Shown here: piece after piece, positions 16,938-26,050 of the stretch
How positions within the stretch are numbered: position 1 is the stretch's first letter
Layout of the letters: every line of letters begins with the position of its first letter
Source of the DNA: Dyadobacter sp. SG02
GTDB lineage: Bacteria; Bacteroidota; Bacteroidia; Cytophagales; Spirosomataceae
Length of the DNA: 64,000 nucleotides
Reading direction: 5' to 3'
NCBI RefSeq assembly: GCF_900109045.1
Contig: NZ_FNYL01000001.1
Span: forward strand, 186,001-250,000
Made by a program: the position numbers and the translations under genes
The notes under the pieces: generated by a model
The model's database searches: none
The model's input: only the letters and a program-made list of their open reading frames with translations
What the model was told of the DNA's origin: nothing

Positions 16938-18011
16938 TTATTGAAATACCACCTCTTTTTTCCCGATAAACCGGGCGTAGGTGGTACCGGCAGCTTCCAG
17001 GGAGTTCTCCGCCGCCGCCGGCATTTTAGCTAAACGGGACAACTCGATGTGAACCGCGTCTTTTTTCTCCGTCCGTCGCCATGCCGCTACGACTTTCCCT
17101 TTCACCATGACGACCGGCTTAAAAATTCCACTGCCCGACTCCGGGTTTTGCGCCACGGCGTCGTCCATGGCCGCGCTGCGGTCGGCGTACCCGATGGTGA
17201 TTTCGTCAAATGCAGGAATGAGTATTGCTTTGCCGTGTACTTTGGGCAGCTCGGCGACTGCGGGAAACAGGTATTCCCGGCCATCGACACCGGCTGTTTC
17301 AAATTCGTTTCGGACGGTTTCGAAAGCGAGTTTCGAATCGGTAACCGACAAGCCACTCCACCAGGCGAAATCCTGGACGGTTGCCGGGCCATGGCTCGTG
17401 AAGTACCGTTTGGCCAATGCAGCCAAAGCCTCCTCCCGTTTCAGCGGCGCCGAAGCGGGGACTTTTTTATCAAACAATGCATAAGTAAATTTCTTCCCGC
17501 GCCGCGCGCCGTTGCAAATGATCTTGTCGAGCTCGGCCTGGAACATAATGTGGGTCGCCCGCAGATTATCCGTTTCAATGCCGGCCTTATTCACTTCGGC
17601 GATCACTTCCTCGCGCGTCAGCTCATCGCCGTCGGCCAGTAACTTCCCGATCAGGTCGTTGGTGATTTTGAAAACGGTCTCGTCCAGTTTCAGTTGACGG
17701 TACATCGTTCCGGCCAGTTTGTAAACGTGCGGCGCAGTGAGGTCCATCATCCAGCGGGCGTCCTCTTTGGCCACAAAATGCCAGGTAGGCCTCATAATAT
17801 GCGTCCGGATAATGCCTCCCGCGTCAATCGCCTGCTCAATGCTCGTGTCCGTCGCCTTTTTCAGCCGTAGTCCGAGCGCCCATTTGGCCATTGCAAAATC
17901 CTGCGACTGCACAGCGCCCATCCAGGCCACCAGTTCGGCCGGGTCGGTGAAGCGGGTATTCAGAATCTGTTGATTAGCGAGGCGTAATGCGGCAATGTCG
18001 GCTAAATTCAT
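16938..18011 (-). CDS. Winged-helix AlkZ/YcaQ-like (HTH_42) protein
   Basis: 357 aa matching the HTH_42 family, which includes the DNA glycosylases AlkZ and YcaQ. Visible family marks are LVAWMGAVQSQDFAMAKWAL, where QSQ occupies the catalytic QxQ/QxD position, GGIIRTHIMRPTWHFVAKED, and RYFTSHGPATVQDFAWWSGL. AlkZ unhooks interstrand crosslinks or removes bulky alkyl bases. Many Bacteroidota homologues are uncharacterised, so a repair role is inferred from family and motif only. Single gene, cytoplasmic. Confidence 0.85.
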   Translation of the reverse strand: MNLADIAALRLANQQILNTRFTDPAELVAWMGAVQSQDFAMAKWALGLRLKKATDTSIEQAIDAGGIIRTHIMRPTWHFVAKEDARWMMDLTAPHVYKLAGTMYRQLKLDETVFKITNDLIGKLLADGDELTREEVIAEVNKAGIETDNLRATHIMFQAELDKIICNGARRGKKFTYALFDKKVPASAPLKREEALAALAKRYFTSHGPATVQDFAWWSGLSVTDSKLAFETVRNEFETAGVDGREYLFPAVAELPKVHGKAILIPAFDEITIGYADRSAAMDDAVAQNPESGSGIFKPVVMVKGKVVAAWRRTEKKDAVHIELSRLAKMPAAAENSLEAAGTTYARFIGKKEVVFQ

Positions 18012-18070
18012 GGCTGGATATTTGGTTTCAGGCTAAGATTTGAGTCGCCTAAAATGAGGATTTATATACA

Positions 18071-18106
18071 AAAAAGAAAACCCTGCCGACCTGAATGGTG
18101 GCAGGG
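18071..18106 (-). terminator. Rho-independent terminator
   Basis: CCCTGCC plus ACC (18081-18091, one bulged G) pairs with GGT plus GGCAGGG (18097-18106), loop TGAAT. Read leftward it runs into TTTTCTTTTTT, ending the membrane-protein gene at 18140-18523. Confidence 0.75.
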
Positions 18107-18139
18107 AATGCGGGAAGCCGGTATTTGTTTTGAACATGG

Positions 18140-18523
18140 TTATTTTGAAACAGACATTTGTCTGAGCCCGCCGGATTGCAGATAGGCCATAGCCGCAACC
18201 CAAACCGCCACCGCGCCGATGAACACATAACCGATGACCGAAATCGGGAATGGCTGAAACAATACAATGGCCGCGCTACCGATTACCCAAAGCGTATCCA
18301 GCACGATCACCAGCCTCACCGCACGCGCATTCACCGGGTTACCCCGGCTTACCGAAAAGACCAGCGCGGCAAATGCGACCAGGAAAATACCGACTTCAAT
18401 AAAAGGCATCGTTGCCGTTGTTTCGAACAAGCCGGCAACCACTTTCGGAAAAATTGCAAGTCCCAGACCCGTTGCACCTGAACTGATTGCGTTGATAAGC
18501 ATTACATTTTTGAGCGTTTTCAT
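18140..18523 (-). CDS. Small four-helix membrane protein
   Basis: 127 aa from ATG 18523, starting MKTLKNVMLINAISSGATGL; a longer frame to 18601 has an unconvincing N-terminus. Four hydrophobic helices are evident: around residues 7-30, 42-60, 70-90 and 95-115. It ends in a short polar tail. This looks like the small SPW/DoxX-sized integral proteins common in Bacteroidota, but no family motif is visible. Single gene with its own terminator. Function unknown. Confidence 0.7.
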   Translation of the reverse strand: MKTLKNVMLINAISSGATGLGLAIFPKVVAGLFETTATMPFIEVGIFLVAFAALVFSVSRGNPVNARAVRLVIVLDTLWVIGSAAIVLFQPFPISVIGYVFIGAVAVWVAAMAYLQSGGLRQMSVSK

Positions 18524-18649
18524 ATGTCGATTGTTTGGTTGTTTTTGGATGCAACAAAGGTATTGCAGCACCCACGCCCGCCGCTTACCAGCATGCGACA
18601 ACGACTTATCATTTCATGACACGCCCGGAAAAGTCATCCGGTAGAGTGT

Positions 18650-18689
18650 GGTCAGGAGGTGGTCAGGAGGTGGTCAGGTATTGTCAGGG
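18650..18689. repeat. Short tandem repeat GGTCAGGAGGT with a distant copy
   Basis: GGTCAGGAGGT occurs at 18650-18660 and 18661-18671, followed by GGTCAGGTATTGTCAGGG (18672-18689). A copy with one mismatch, GGTCAGGTGTTGTCAGGG, lies at 19279-19296, so the repeats bracket the GNAT gene between them. Confidence 0.6.
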
Positions 18690-18772
18690 TTCTCATTTGC
18701 TTTATTTCGATTAAATCCGGTGCGGTTAAAGCTGAAATAGTAGATTTGCCAAATCACCACATCAACATTTCC

Positions 18773-19237
18773 ATGGAAAACATTCAGATCAGGCAGGCAC
18801 GGCTCGACGAGCTTCCCAAACTTCTCGAATTTGAACAGAACCTGATCGCGGCCGAACGTCCGCTCGACGAGACCTTCGTGAGCGAAGAATTTCATTACTA
18901 CGATCTCGAAAAGATGATTCACAGCGACGAAGCCGAAGTTTTGGTAGCCGTCCTGGGCGAACGGCTCATTGCCAGCGGGCACGCGCGAATCCTCGAAGGA
19001 AAACCGTACAATAGTTTCAAACGCTACGCATTCCTGGGTTTCATGTACACCGAGCCCGATATGCGCGGCCGCGGTGTCAACAAGCTGATTATCGACGCGC
19101 TGGTAGAATGGGCACGAAAAAAAGGCCTGGACGAAGTGCGCTTGCAAGTCTATTCCGACAACACGCCTGCCGTCGCCGCCTACGAAAAAGTAGGTTTCCG
19201 GAAAATGCTCACCGAAATGCGCCTTGCGACAAAGTAG
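18773..19237 (+). CDS. GNAT-family N-acetyltransferase
   Basis: 154 aa from ATG 18773; the frame is open from 18659 but the extra residues cross a tandem repeat and look non-coding. The domain is complete: MENIQIRQARLDELPKLLEF opens it, YTEPDMRGRGVNKLIIDALV carries the acetyl-CoA loop (RGRGVN), and NTPAVAAYEKVGFRKMLTEM closes it. Substrate unknown. Short direct repeats flank the gene and it converges with the SDR-like gene. Confidence 0.9.
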   Translation: MENIQIRQARLDELPKLLEFEQNLIAAERPLDETFVSEEFHYYDLEKMIHSDEAEVLVAVLGERLIASGHARILEGKPYNSFKRYAFLGFMYTEPDMRGRGVNKLIIDALVEWARKKGLDEVRLQVYSDNTPAVAAYEKVGFRKMLTEMRLATK

Positions 19238-19270
19238 CGGGAGCGAACTATTTGATCGAAGTCGATTGGG

Positions 19271-19879
19271 TCAGGTATGGTCAGGTGTTGTCAGGGCGAT
19301 GTCGAGGATTTCCGATACCTTTTCCGCTGCTTCTTGGCTTGTGAATGCCGGTAATGCAAAACTGTCGATTGTCAAACCGGCGTCGGTTAGTTCTGCATTG
19401 AGGTGTTCGGCGAAGCGCATGTGGAATGTGAGCAGGGCCTGCTCCCAGGCCGGTAGCGGATGCGGACAATGCCAGAGGTCGATCACCCGCGCGTGTGCAT
19501 GAAGCAGCAGGTTGGGCAATAGCTGGTGAAGGTACAGGACCCCGCTCGCGTGACTGGTTTTGAGCTTCCTGTCCAATGCGCGGATGTCGTAATCTTCCAG
19601 GCGTTGGTGAAGCCCCGTTTCGGCGTAATTAACGAGCAGGTCGACTTCAAACCGGTCGTTGATTTTTTCGCAGGCGGCAATAATGCTTCCCGTATCGGCA
19701 TCGTCGGCGACGAGGTAATGCACCAGTACCCGGTGCTTTCGCACGATTTCGCGTACGAAAGTATCTAATGCAGCTTCGTTCGCTCCGATCAGGATCAAAT
19801 GCCGGCCATCGGCCGCCAGCGTTTTGGCGATGGTTTTTCCCCATGGCGTATCGGCCCCGCGGATTACTGAAAAATTCAT
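19271..19879 (-). CDS. Degenerate short-chain dehydrogenase-like protein
   Basis: 202 aa from M at 19879 (19900 also possible). A Rossmann start is recognisable: MNFSVIRGADTPWGKTIAKT replaces the classical TGxxxGxG loop, LILIGANEAALDTFVRE follows, and LLVNYAETG replaces NNAG. The catalytic Ser-Tyr-Lys set is absent: no YxxxK follows the VIDLWHCPHPLPAWE segment, where the helix reads ALLTFHMRFAEHLNAEL. It may bind a nucleotide without oxidoreductase activity, or be a decaying paralogue. Its final codons contain the flanking GTCAGG repeat. Confidence 0.7.
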   Translation of the reverse strand: MNFSVIRGADTPWGKTIAKTLAADGRHLILIGANEAALDTFVREIVRKHRVLVHYLVADDADTGSIIAACEKINDRFEVDLLVNYAETGLHQRLEDYDIRALDRKLKTSHASGVLYLHQLLPNLLLHAHARVIDLWHCPHPLPAWEQALLTFHMRFAEHLNAELTDAGLTIDSFALPAFTSQEAAEKVSEILDIALTTPDHT

Positions 19880-19978
19880 GGCTTCGAATGATTTTGACAA
19901 AATAATGGCGGCTTACATTAGGTGAAATGCAGCCAAAGTTGTCGTTGCTATATACCTGCAAAGAAAATCCGGATGCCG

Positions 19979-20785
19979 ATGAGAGGAAATACTGATTTAT
20001 CATTACATAACCCAAGGGAAAAATCGGTGCGAATGGCCCCCGATTACCTGCCATTGCTCAACAGGTACTATGATTTCGATGGTCTGGAGCCCGACCGGCT
20101 CGATAAGCAATTGGCGCTCATCCGCGCGATGGCCCAGCTGAGCAGCAGCGGCGTGACGGTTTACGACCTCCAAAAACAGACCCATGTTTACGTTTCGAAC
20201 AACTTTTACCAGCTATACGGCTACGATTTCGCGACGGCGGGACCGTGCATTCCGAACGAACTTTTCGACCGGAAGATACACCCGGACGACCGGCAGGCAT
20301 TAGCCCGCAATGGCTATGAAGCGATGAAATTCATCATGGCGCAACCTGCACCAACGCGCAAACATTTTAAACTGGTGACCGAGTACCGGATCATGCTCGA
20401 CGGGCAAACCGCCATCCGCGTCACCGAGCAGCATCAGGTGCTGGAACTGGACGCGGCAGGGAATATCTGGCTTTCGTTGGGTGTGATCGACATTTCCCCA
20501 AACCAGTCGCTGACGGATGTACGGAGCCAGGCGATCAACTTTCACACGGGAGAACTTATTCACTTGCCGTACAACGAATTACCAACGGTCGTCAGACTGA
20601 CGACCCGCGAAAAAGAGATTCTCGGCATGATTGGCACGGGCAAATTGAGTAAAGAAATTTCCGCATTGTTGGATATCAGTGTCCACACTGTCAACACTCA
20701 CAGGCAGCGAATACTCGAAAAGCTGCAAGTGGACAATTCCATAGAGGCATTGCAAAGCGCAAAATTGATCGGTTTGATGACCTGA
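19979..20785 (+). CDS. PAS-like sensor with LuxR-type HTH
   Basis: 268 aa from ATG 19979 (19922 and 20033 are also possible). Residues about 45-175 look like a PAS fold: TVYDLQKQTHVYVSNNFYQL, then YGYDF, the IHPDDRQALARNGYEAM loop, and TEYRIMLDGQTAIRVTEQHQ. The C-terminal 65 residues are a LuxR HTH: LTTREKEILGMIGTGKLSKE, then ISALLDISVHTVNTHRQRIL. It resembles single-component PAS-LuxR regulators abundant in Cytophagales. It probably senses a small signal in the cytoplasm and regulates transcription. Targets unknown. Confidence 0.85.
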   Translation: MRGNTDLSLHNPREKSVRMAPDYLPLLNRYYDFDGLEPDRLDKQLALIRAMAQLSSSGVTVYDLQKQTHVYVSNNFYQLYGYDFATAGPCIPNELFDRKIHPDDRQALARNGYEAMKFIMAQPAPTRKHFKLVTEYRIMLDGQTAIRVTEQHQVLELDAAGNIWLSLGVIDISPNQSLTDVRSQAINFHTGELIHLPYNELPTVVRLTTREKEILGMIGTGKLSKEISALLDISVHTVNTHRQRILEKLQVDNSIEALQSAKLIGLMT

Positions 20786-20926
20786 AAATAAATGAAATCA
20801 GCCTCTTGATAATTGTAGGCGAATTTGTGAGATAATTCGACAAGAGACTACAAGAAATTGGTACGGTTTTAATACTAACGTCGGTTACAATTTTCAACTT
20901 ATCCACAAAGGTTAAACTTGACAGCT

Positions 20927-21235
20927 ATGGAAGGCGAAAATGAAAAACAGACGGTAATCACGTTGAACGACGAAAGTTTCAAGCATTACCTGATCGAACG
21001 GTACGGCGACTATGCCGAAAATTCCAACTGGAAACGACTCAAAAGCGCTTCGCAAGACCTTATCTCGCCGGAGACATGGGTGCAACTGTACCACCAGGCC
21101 AAACACGACATTACCCAGAAAGGCGGGTCGCTGATTGGTTATGAACTGGTAAATAATATACTTCTGAGCCATGACGGCATCAATTCCCATTGGCCCATGA
21201 ACTGGATGTGGGTAATGCGATTCGGGCGTGACTAA
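20927..21235 (+). CDS. Small protein of unknown function
   Basis: 102 aa from ATG 20927 (TTG 20918 is an alternative). Acidic start (MEGENEKQTVITLNDESFKH), helical middle, and a Trp-rich C-terminus (HWPMNWMWVMRFGRD). No signal peptide or membrane helix. The gene is followed at once by a strong terminator, which supports it as a single transcription unit. I do not recognise the family. Confidence 0.65.
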   Translation: MEGENEKQTVITLNDESFKHYLIERYGDYAENSNWKRLKSASQDLISPETWVQLYHQAKHDITQKGGSLIGYELVNNILLSHDGINSHWPMNWMWVMRFGRD

Positions 21236-21267
21236 ATTCCCTCCAAAAGGGAATTTAGTCCTTTTTT
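21231..21267 (+). terminator. Rho-independent terminator
   Basis: ACTAAATTCCC (21231-21241) pairs perfectly with GGGAATTTAGT (21249-21259), 7-nt loop, then CCTTTTTT. It overlaps the stop codon region of the preceding small gene and separates it from the response regulator. Confidence 0.9.
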
Positions 21268-21366
21268 GACTTGGCTTGTCACTTTTCGGGGTTAACTTTA
21301 CAACTACCAAACTATTCATCAACCCCAACCCGGAAACTGGCTTACTTCGGGTTAATTAATTGCCTG

Positions 21367-21762
21367 ATGAGCTACGCCAAGACGATTTACCTTGTTGACG
21401 ACGATCAGGACGACCGCTTTTTTATCCGGGAAGCTATTCAGGAGTCGGGCGCGGATGTACGCATTACCGAAGTTGAAAACGGTTTCGACCTGCTTACGCT
21501 CGTGAAAGATGTCATCGACCCGGAATCATCGGTGATCATTATCGACATGAATATGCCCAAAATGAACGGGCTGGAAACCGTAGCGGCCATCCGTACCGAC
21601 AACCGGCTGGCGGCAATGCCGATCGTCATGCTGTCGACCTCATCCAATCCCACGTTGATCCGGACGGCCTATTTGTCGGGCGTAACGAGCTTTGTAACCA
21701 AGCCGAGCTCATTCGACGAATTTGCGCAGCTGGCCCGGGAAATCGGTGAGCGTTTCTTATAG
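21367..21762 (+). CDS. Single-domain response regulator
   Basis: 131 aa from ATG 21367. It is a stand-alone receiver domain: D11/D12 in YLVDDDQDDRFFIREAI, phospho-acceptor D60 in VIIIDMNMPKMNGLE, the Thr/Ser switch in VMLSTSS, and the conserved Lys in FVTKPSS. There is no output domain. Proteins of this type pass phosphoryl groups in phosphorelays or bind partners directly. No kinase lies next to it; the downstream DUF1772-like gene is in the same direction. Confidence 0.92.
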   Translation: MSYAKTIYLVDDDQDDRFFIREAIQESGADVRITEVENGFDLLTLVKDVIDPESSVIIIDMNMPKMNGLETVAAIRTDNRLAAMPIVMLSTSSNPTLIRTAYLSGVTSFVTKPSSFDEFAQLAREIGERFL

Positions 21763-21823
21763 GCTGTCGTTTTTGTTCTATTTTTCAGGCGTTGTCCCGC
21801 CGAACTTTGAAAGAAAAAAAGAT

Positions 21824-22318
21824 ATGACGACGATCAACCTGTTTCTGCTTGTGACGGCCCTGGCCAGCGGCCTTATTGCCGGATTGTTTTACGCCTATTC
21901 GTGCTCGGTGAATCCCGGCCTGGGAGCGCTTACCGACGCCGGCTATCTCGCGGCAATGCAATCCATTAACCGCGCGATACTCAACCCGGTCTTCTTTTTT
22001 AGCTTTATAGGCACGGTTTTACTTCTGCCGCTGAGCACGTATCAGCATTTCGGGACCGGCAGCCGCTTCTACCTGTTACTCGGGGCTACGTTGGTATACG
22101 TGATCGGTACATTCGGCGTGACGGTCGTCGGCAATGTGCCTTTGAACGAGGCATTGGACAAAATGAACCTCACAGGCGCCTCCGCACGGGAACTGGCCGC
22201 GTATCGTTTGCGGTTCGAGGGCCCATGGAACAAGCTGCATGCGATCCGTACCTATGCGTCGGTCATTTCATTCATAATGGTCATACTTGCCTGCCTGACC
22301 ACACCTAGCAAACCCTGA
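21824..22318 (+). CDS. DUF1772 (anthrone-oxygenase-like) membrane protein
   Basis: 164 aa from ATG 21824. Four membrane helices: residues 5-27, 50-72, 80-100 and 138-158. Family marks include SGLIAGLFYAYSCSVNPGLG, AILNPVFFFSFIGTVLLLPL and VPLNEALDKMNL before the last helix, followed by RLRFEGPWNKLHAIRTYAS. DUF1772 is distantly related to fungal anthrone oxygenases, but bacterial members have no proven reaction. Probably in the inner membrane; role unknown. Confidence 0.8.
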   Translation: MTTINLFLLVTALASGLIAGLFYAYSCSVNPGLGALTDAGYLAAMQSINRAILNPVFFFSFIGTVLLLPLSTYQHFGTGSRFYLLLGATLVYVIGTFGVTVVGNVPLNEALDKMNLTGASARELAAYRLRFEGPWNKLHAIRTYASVISFIMVILACLTTPSKP

Positions 22319-22329
22319 CCGAAAGCCGC

Positions 22330-24768
22330 TCATTCCACCCTGCCCTTTTCGTCGTCCGACGCATTGTTATTGTGCCGACGTTTACGGGCGAAGGTTTCCT
22401 TGCCGAATTTGTAGTTCAAAGCAATGTTGATCCGCTGCGTGTCGGTTCTGTTCACCTGGGAATAATCGGACTGACGAATACTGAACGAACGGTTGTGATA
22501 AACCCAGGAATGGAACAAGTCCTCGAAATTCAGCGCGACGGCACCTTTGCCTTTCCAGATTTTTTTCTGGATACCGCCATTCACGCGGAACATGCCCGAG
22601 GTCTGCGCCTGCCCGTTCAGGTCGCGGCTCGCGTAGTAGCCACCGAACTCGGCATTCCAGCCGTTGCCGAGGTTGAAATAGTTGTTAAGTTCGAGCCTTG
22701 CCACGTTGGTACCATAATTCAGCGCCTCGGTGTACAACGGGCCTTTCATCGTAATGCGTGATAACCGCAATGTGGTGTTATTGTACCACCAGCTGGTGAC
22801 CTGGCCCGATATGCTCGTGTTCAGCAATACCATGTAACCGCGGGCAATATTGTCCGGGCGGCTGGTAAATGTATCGCCCTGGGCTTGGATCGTCGTAAAA
22901 ATGGTGTTGGTAAAGCGGTTGTAGCTCAGCCCCATATTCAGGAAATGCTTGTGCTGGTATTTCAATTCGAGACGGTCCTGGTATTGTGGTATCAAATGGG
23001 GGTTTCCGGCGCTGTAAGTGTATTGATCTTTGTAAAAAACAAACGGGTTCAGCATCTGGTAATTCGGGCGGCTGATCCTTCTTACAGCCATTAGTACGAA
23101 CGCATTCTGCTCATTCAGTTTGTAATTGAGGAAGATACTTGGAAAAAGTTTGGTATAATTTTTGGTAAAACGCATGGCCAGCACCGAATCGTTACCGAGC
23201 TGATTTCCTTTTGCGACCGTATTTTCCAGACGAAGCCCCATTTGTACGCCGAAACGTTTCCATCGCTTCTCCCCGCTCACATAAGCCGCATTGATGTTCT
23301 CACGATACTGAAAGTGATTTGAGCGACGGTTGTCTATTATTGCGCTTCCGTCATTGGTATTATAGTAATTGAAAACAAAATCGTTATCCACATAACTCGA
23401 TTTGAATCCCGCTTCCAACCGCGCTTTGTTCTTCAACGGATGTGCATAATCGGCTTTCAAAGTGTAGATACTGATTTCCGAAGGGGTTCGATAGCGAAAC
23501 AGTTCGCGGCTGGCGGTGGAACCGTTTTCGTCGAACAATCGGTTTTCGAGGTCTTGCGTGCCGCGGGTATGATAATTCAGATAATTCGCGTCCATAGCCA
23601 GCTCACGGCCCTTATCGTTGAGCTTATGCAGCATATTCAGGTTTATGCTGGTGTTGTTGCGGGTATCTTTTGAGACCGTGCTCCCGTTTCCGGAATTGAT
23701 GAGCGCATTCAATGCATTCCGCTGCGCACTTTCATAGCTGAAATCACCTTTCCTCGACGAACCGTTGAAATTGAGAATGGTACCGAAAACAGTTTTCGAC
23801 GTGGCTGCCAAATCCATTCCCAGGTTGATATTATAGCCATTTGCAGCACTTTTCTGGTCATTTTTAAGCTGGACACGTGATTTCAATGCGCCAGATTCAT
23901 CGTAATACCTGCGGCTGAAATCGTCGTCGCTGTAATTTTTTTCATAGCTATAACCCAGATTGGCAAACAGGTTTAGCTTTCGCTGGTTGTAGTTCAGGTT
24001 CAAAGCATCGTTACTACGCGAATACCTGCCCTGGCTCCCGCCCAGCGCAACGCTACCTGTAAGCCCGCCCGTTCGTGTCTTTTTCAAACGGATGTCGATC
24101 ACCGCATTGCCGGCGGCGTCGTAGCGTGCGGGCGGGTTGTCCATGAGCTCGATCCTGTCGAGCACGCCACCGGGCAGCGATTTCAGATAGGCAGCCAGGT
24201 CGGCACCGGACATGTAGGTACTGCGACCGTCGATCAGCACCATCACCCCGCCCTTTCCGTTCAAACTGATTTCCCCGTTTGCATTCACACTCACGCCCGG
24301 CGTTTTGCTCAGTACATCGAAAGTATTGTTCGTAGCGCTGCCGATCATCGCGTCCACATTGACGATTGTGCGGTCTATTTCCTGTTCGATCAGCGGTTTT
24401 TTGGCTTTCACCACCACTTCACCGAGTTCAATGCTTTTGGCGGGAAGCAGGATGATGGCGGGCAATGCAATGGAGGAATGCCCGCCATCGATCGTCAATG
24501 CAGTACTTTTGAAATCCTTCTGACCCATTGCGCTGATAGCCAGCATGTAGGTATTGTTTTCAAGATTATTAAACCGAAAATTCCCGTTCATATCCGTCGT
24601 CTCGCCCGTTACGAGTGTCGAATCTGTGGCTTTGAGCAGGCGGACGGTTGCGCCGGGCAAGCTCTCATTCCCGGAGTCCTTGACCGTTCCGGAGATCGTA
24701 TTGCCTGTCTGGCCGAGTGCATTCAAACTAGTCAGGCAGAGTGTAAGTATGGTGAAAAACGTTTTCAT
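22330..24768 (-). CDS. TonB-dependent receptor-like outer-membrane protein
   Basis: 812 aa. Signal peptide (MKTFFTILTLCLTSLNALGQ), then a CarboxypepD-reg-like domain at about 22-105 (GTVKDSGNESLPGATVRLLK), a plug domain at about 115-230 (SKTPGVSVNANGEISLNGKG, VLIDGRSTYMSGADL), and a long beta-barrel of the OMP_b-brl_3 type to the end. Such receptors import or bind large substrates using TonB energy, though many in this subgroup lack a SusD partner, as here. No SusD gene is adjacent. The divergent LytS/LytTR pair at 25009-26767 may control it. Substrate unknown. Confidence 0.88.
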   Translation of the reverse strand: MKTFFTILTLCLTSLNALGQTGNTISGTVKDSGNESLPGATVRLLKATDSTLVTGETTDMNGNFRFNNLENNTYMLAISAMGQKDFKSTALTIDGGHSSIALPAIILLPAKSIELGEVVVKAKKPLIEQEIDRTIVNVDAMIGSATNNTFDVLSKTPGVSVNANGEISLNGKGGVMVLIDGRSTYMSGADLAAYLKSLPGGVLDRIELMDNPPARYDAAGNAVIDIRLKKTRTGGLTGSVALGGSQGRYSRSNDALNLNYNQRKLNLFANLGYSYEKNYSDDDFSRRYYDESGALKSRVQLKNDQKSAANGYNINLGMDLAATSKTVFGTILNFNGSSRKGDFSYESAQRNALNALINSGNGSTVSKDTRNNTSINLNMLHKLNDKGRELAMDANYLNYHTRGTQDLENRLFDENGSTASRELFRYRTPSEISIYTLKADYAHPLKNKARLEAGFKSSYVDNDFVFNYYNTNDGSAIIDNRRSNHFQYRENINAAYVSGEKRWKRFGVQMGLRLENTVAKGNQLGNDSVLAMRFTKNYTKLFPSIFLNYKLNEQNAFVLMAVRRISRPNYQMLNPFVFYKDQYTYSAGNPHLIPQYQDRLELKYQHKHFLNMGLSYNRFTNTIFTTIQAQGDTFTSRPDNIARGYMVLLNTSISGQVTSWWYNNTTLRLSRITMKGPLYTEALNYGTNVARLELNNYFNLGNGWNAEFGGYYASRDLNGQAQTSGMFRVNGGIQKKIWKGKGAVALNFEDLFHSWVYHNRSFSIRQSDYSQVNRTDTQRINIALNYKFGKETFARKRRHNNNASDDEKGRVE

Positions 24769-25008
24769 GGCTGTTATTTTACATGGTCGAGTGATGAGGC
24801 AAATATTGCCCGGCCTTGTAACCCTGTGAAATAATTGTGTTGTAACTTCCCGGAACCGTGACGGAAACCGGTTTTCGGCTGACGAACCATTTCGACCTGC
24901 CCCAGCGGGTTTCCGTCATGAAATCGGGCCTGTATGACGCGTGCGATCGTATTCCTGATGTCGTCGATGCATATTTGCAATGCCGACAAAGCATTAACCA
25001 ATAAGCCT

Positions 25009-26049
25009 ATGAGCAGCATTTTCAGTAGCGATAACAAGGAGGCGACCCAAACAGGTATTTACGCAGTGCTTACCATGGCGGCGTGCGTGCCTCTCTATTT
25101 TGGTATCGACACCTACCTCAACACGATCGGCGCGGCACACGACGAGGCCCTGGCCGTTGCGGCTACGTCTGTGCTGCTTGGCTGCATTTACATCGGCCGG
25201 CACCTGGCCACGATATGGTCGGCCAGGCAGCGCGAGATTCCCAAAAACGTGTTGAATGGGCTGGCGATCGCCATTGCGGTGTGTTTCGTGTGGCTTTTCA
25301 TCCACGCCGATTTGGAGCTTCACGACTTTCCCGGCCTTAATCTCTTGCTGTATTGGGTACCTTTTCTCACGATCGGGCTTAGTATCGGCGCGCTGATCAA
25401 GCTGTTCAGGATGAGCACAAAAAAGGAATTGGAAGCAGCTAAAACGCAAGCCGCGCAGAGCCAGAGCGAGCTGCATTTGCTGCAATCGCAGTTAAGCCCA
25501 CATTTTTTATTCAACACCTTAAACAATATGTACGGGCTCTCGATCACCCAGCATGAAAAAATCCCGTCGCTGATCCTGAAACTATCTGATTTACTGCGGT
25601 ATTCGGTGTATGAAGCGAACGAAACTTACGTCCCGCTGAAAGACGAACTGGCCTACATTCATAACTATATCGACTTCGAACAGCTCCGGATCGGCGACCG
25701 GCTGGAACTGAAAACCGATATTGAAACCCTGAGCAGCAACGATATCCGCATTGCGCCGATGCTCCTGATTGTCTTTATCGAGAATGCATTCAAACATTCC
25801 AAAAACACATCAGAACCAAAGGTATTCATCGAAATACGGCTGAAAATTTGGGGTAATTCTATCCTCTTTTACCTGAAAAATTCACATAACCGTTCCATTG
25901 CCAATGAGCAAACAGTTGAAAAACACAGTGGTTTCGGTTTGGCCAATGTGAAGAAGCGGCTGCAACTGCTATACCCCAACCAGCACGACCTCGCGATTGA
26001 AAACGAAGAGAACCATTACACTGTGAATTTACGCCTGAACCTCCGATAA
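25009..26049 (+). CDS. LytS-type sensor histidine kinase
   Basis: 346 aa from ATG 25009 (MSSIFSSDNKEATQTGIYAV); the frame is open from 24934. Four membrane helices lie within residues 18-135, followed by a coiled coil (STKKELEAAKTQAAQSQSEL). The His_kinase box is LLQSQLSPHFLFNTLNNMYG, with the phosphorylated His after SP, and the ATPase part has LLIVFIENAFKHSKNT and GFGLANVKKRLQLLYP. It is 1 bp from the partner response regulator. It is a second LytS/LytTR pair, distinct from that at 3.7-5.6 kb. Confidence 0.92.
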   Translation: MSSIFSSDNKEATQTGIYAVLTMAACVPLYFGIDTYLNTIGAAHDEALAVAATSVLLGCIYIGRHLATIWSARQREIPKNVLNGLAIAIAVCFVWLFIHADLELHDFPGLNLLLYWVPFLTIGLSIGALIKLFRMSTKKELEAAKTQAAQSQSELHLLQSQLSPHFLFNTLNNMYGLSITQHEKIPSLILKLSDLLRYSVYEANETYVPLKDELAYIHNYIDFEQLRIGDRLELKTDIETLSSNDIRIAPMLLIVFIENAFKHSKNTSEPKVFIEIRLKIWGNSILFYLKNSHNRSIANEQTVEKHSGFGLANVKKRLQLLYPNQHDLAIENEENHYTVNLRLNLR

Positions 26050-26050
26050 T

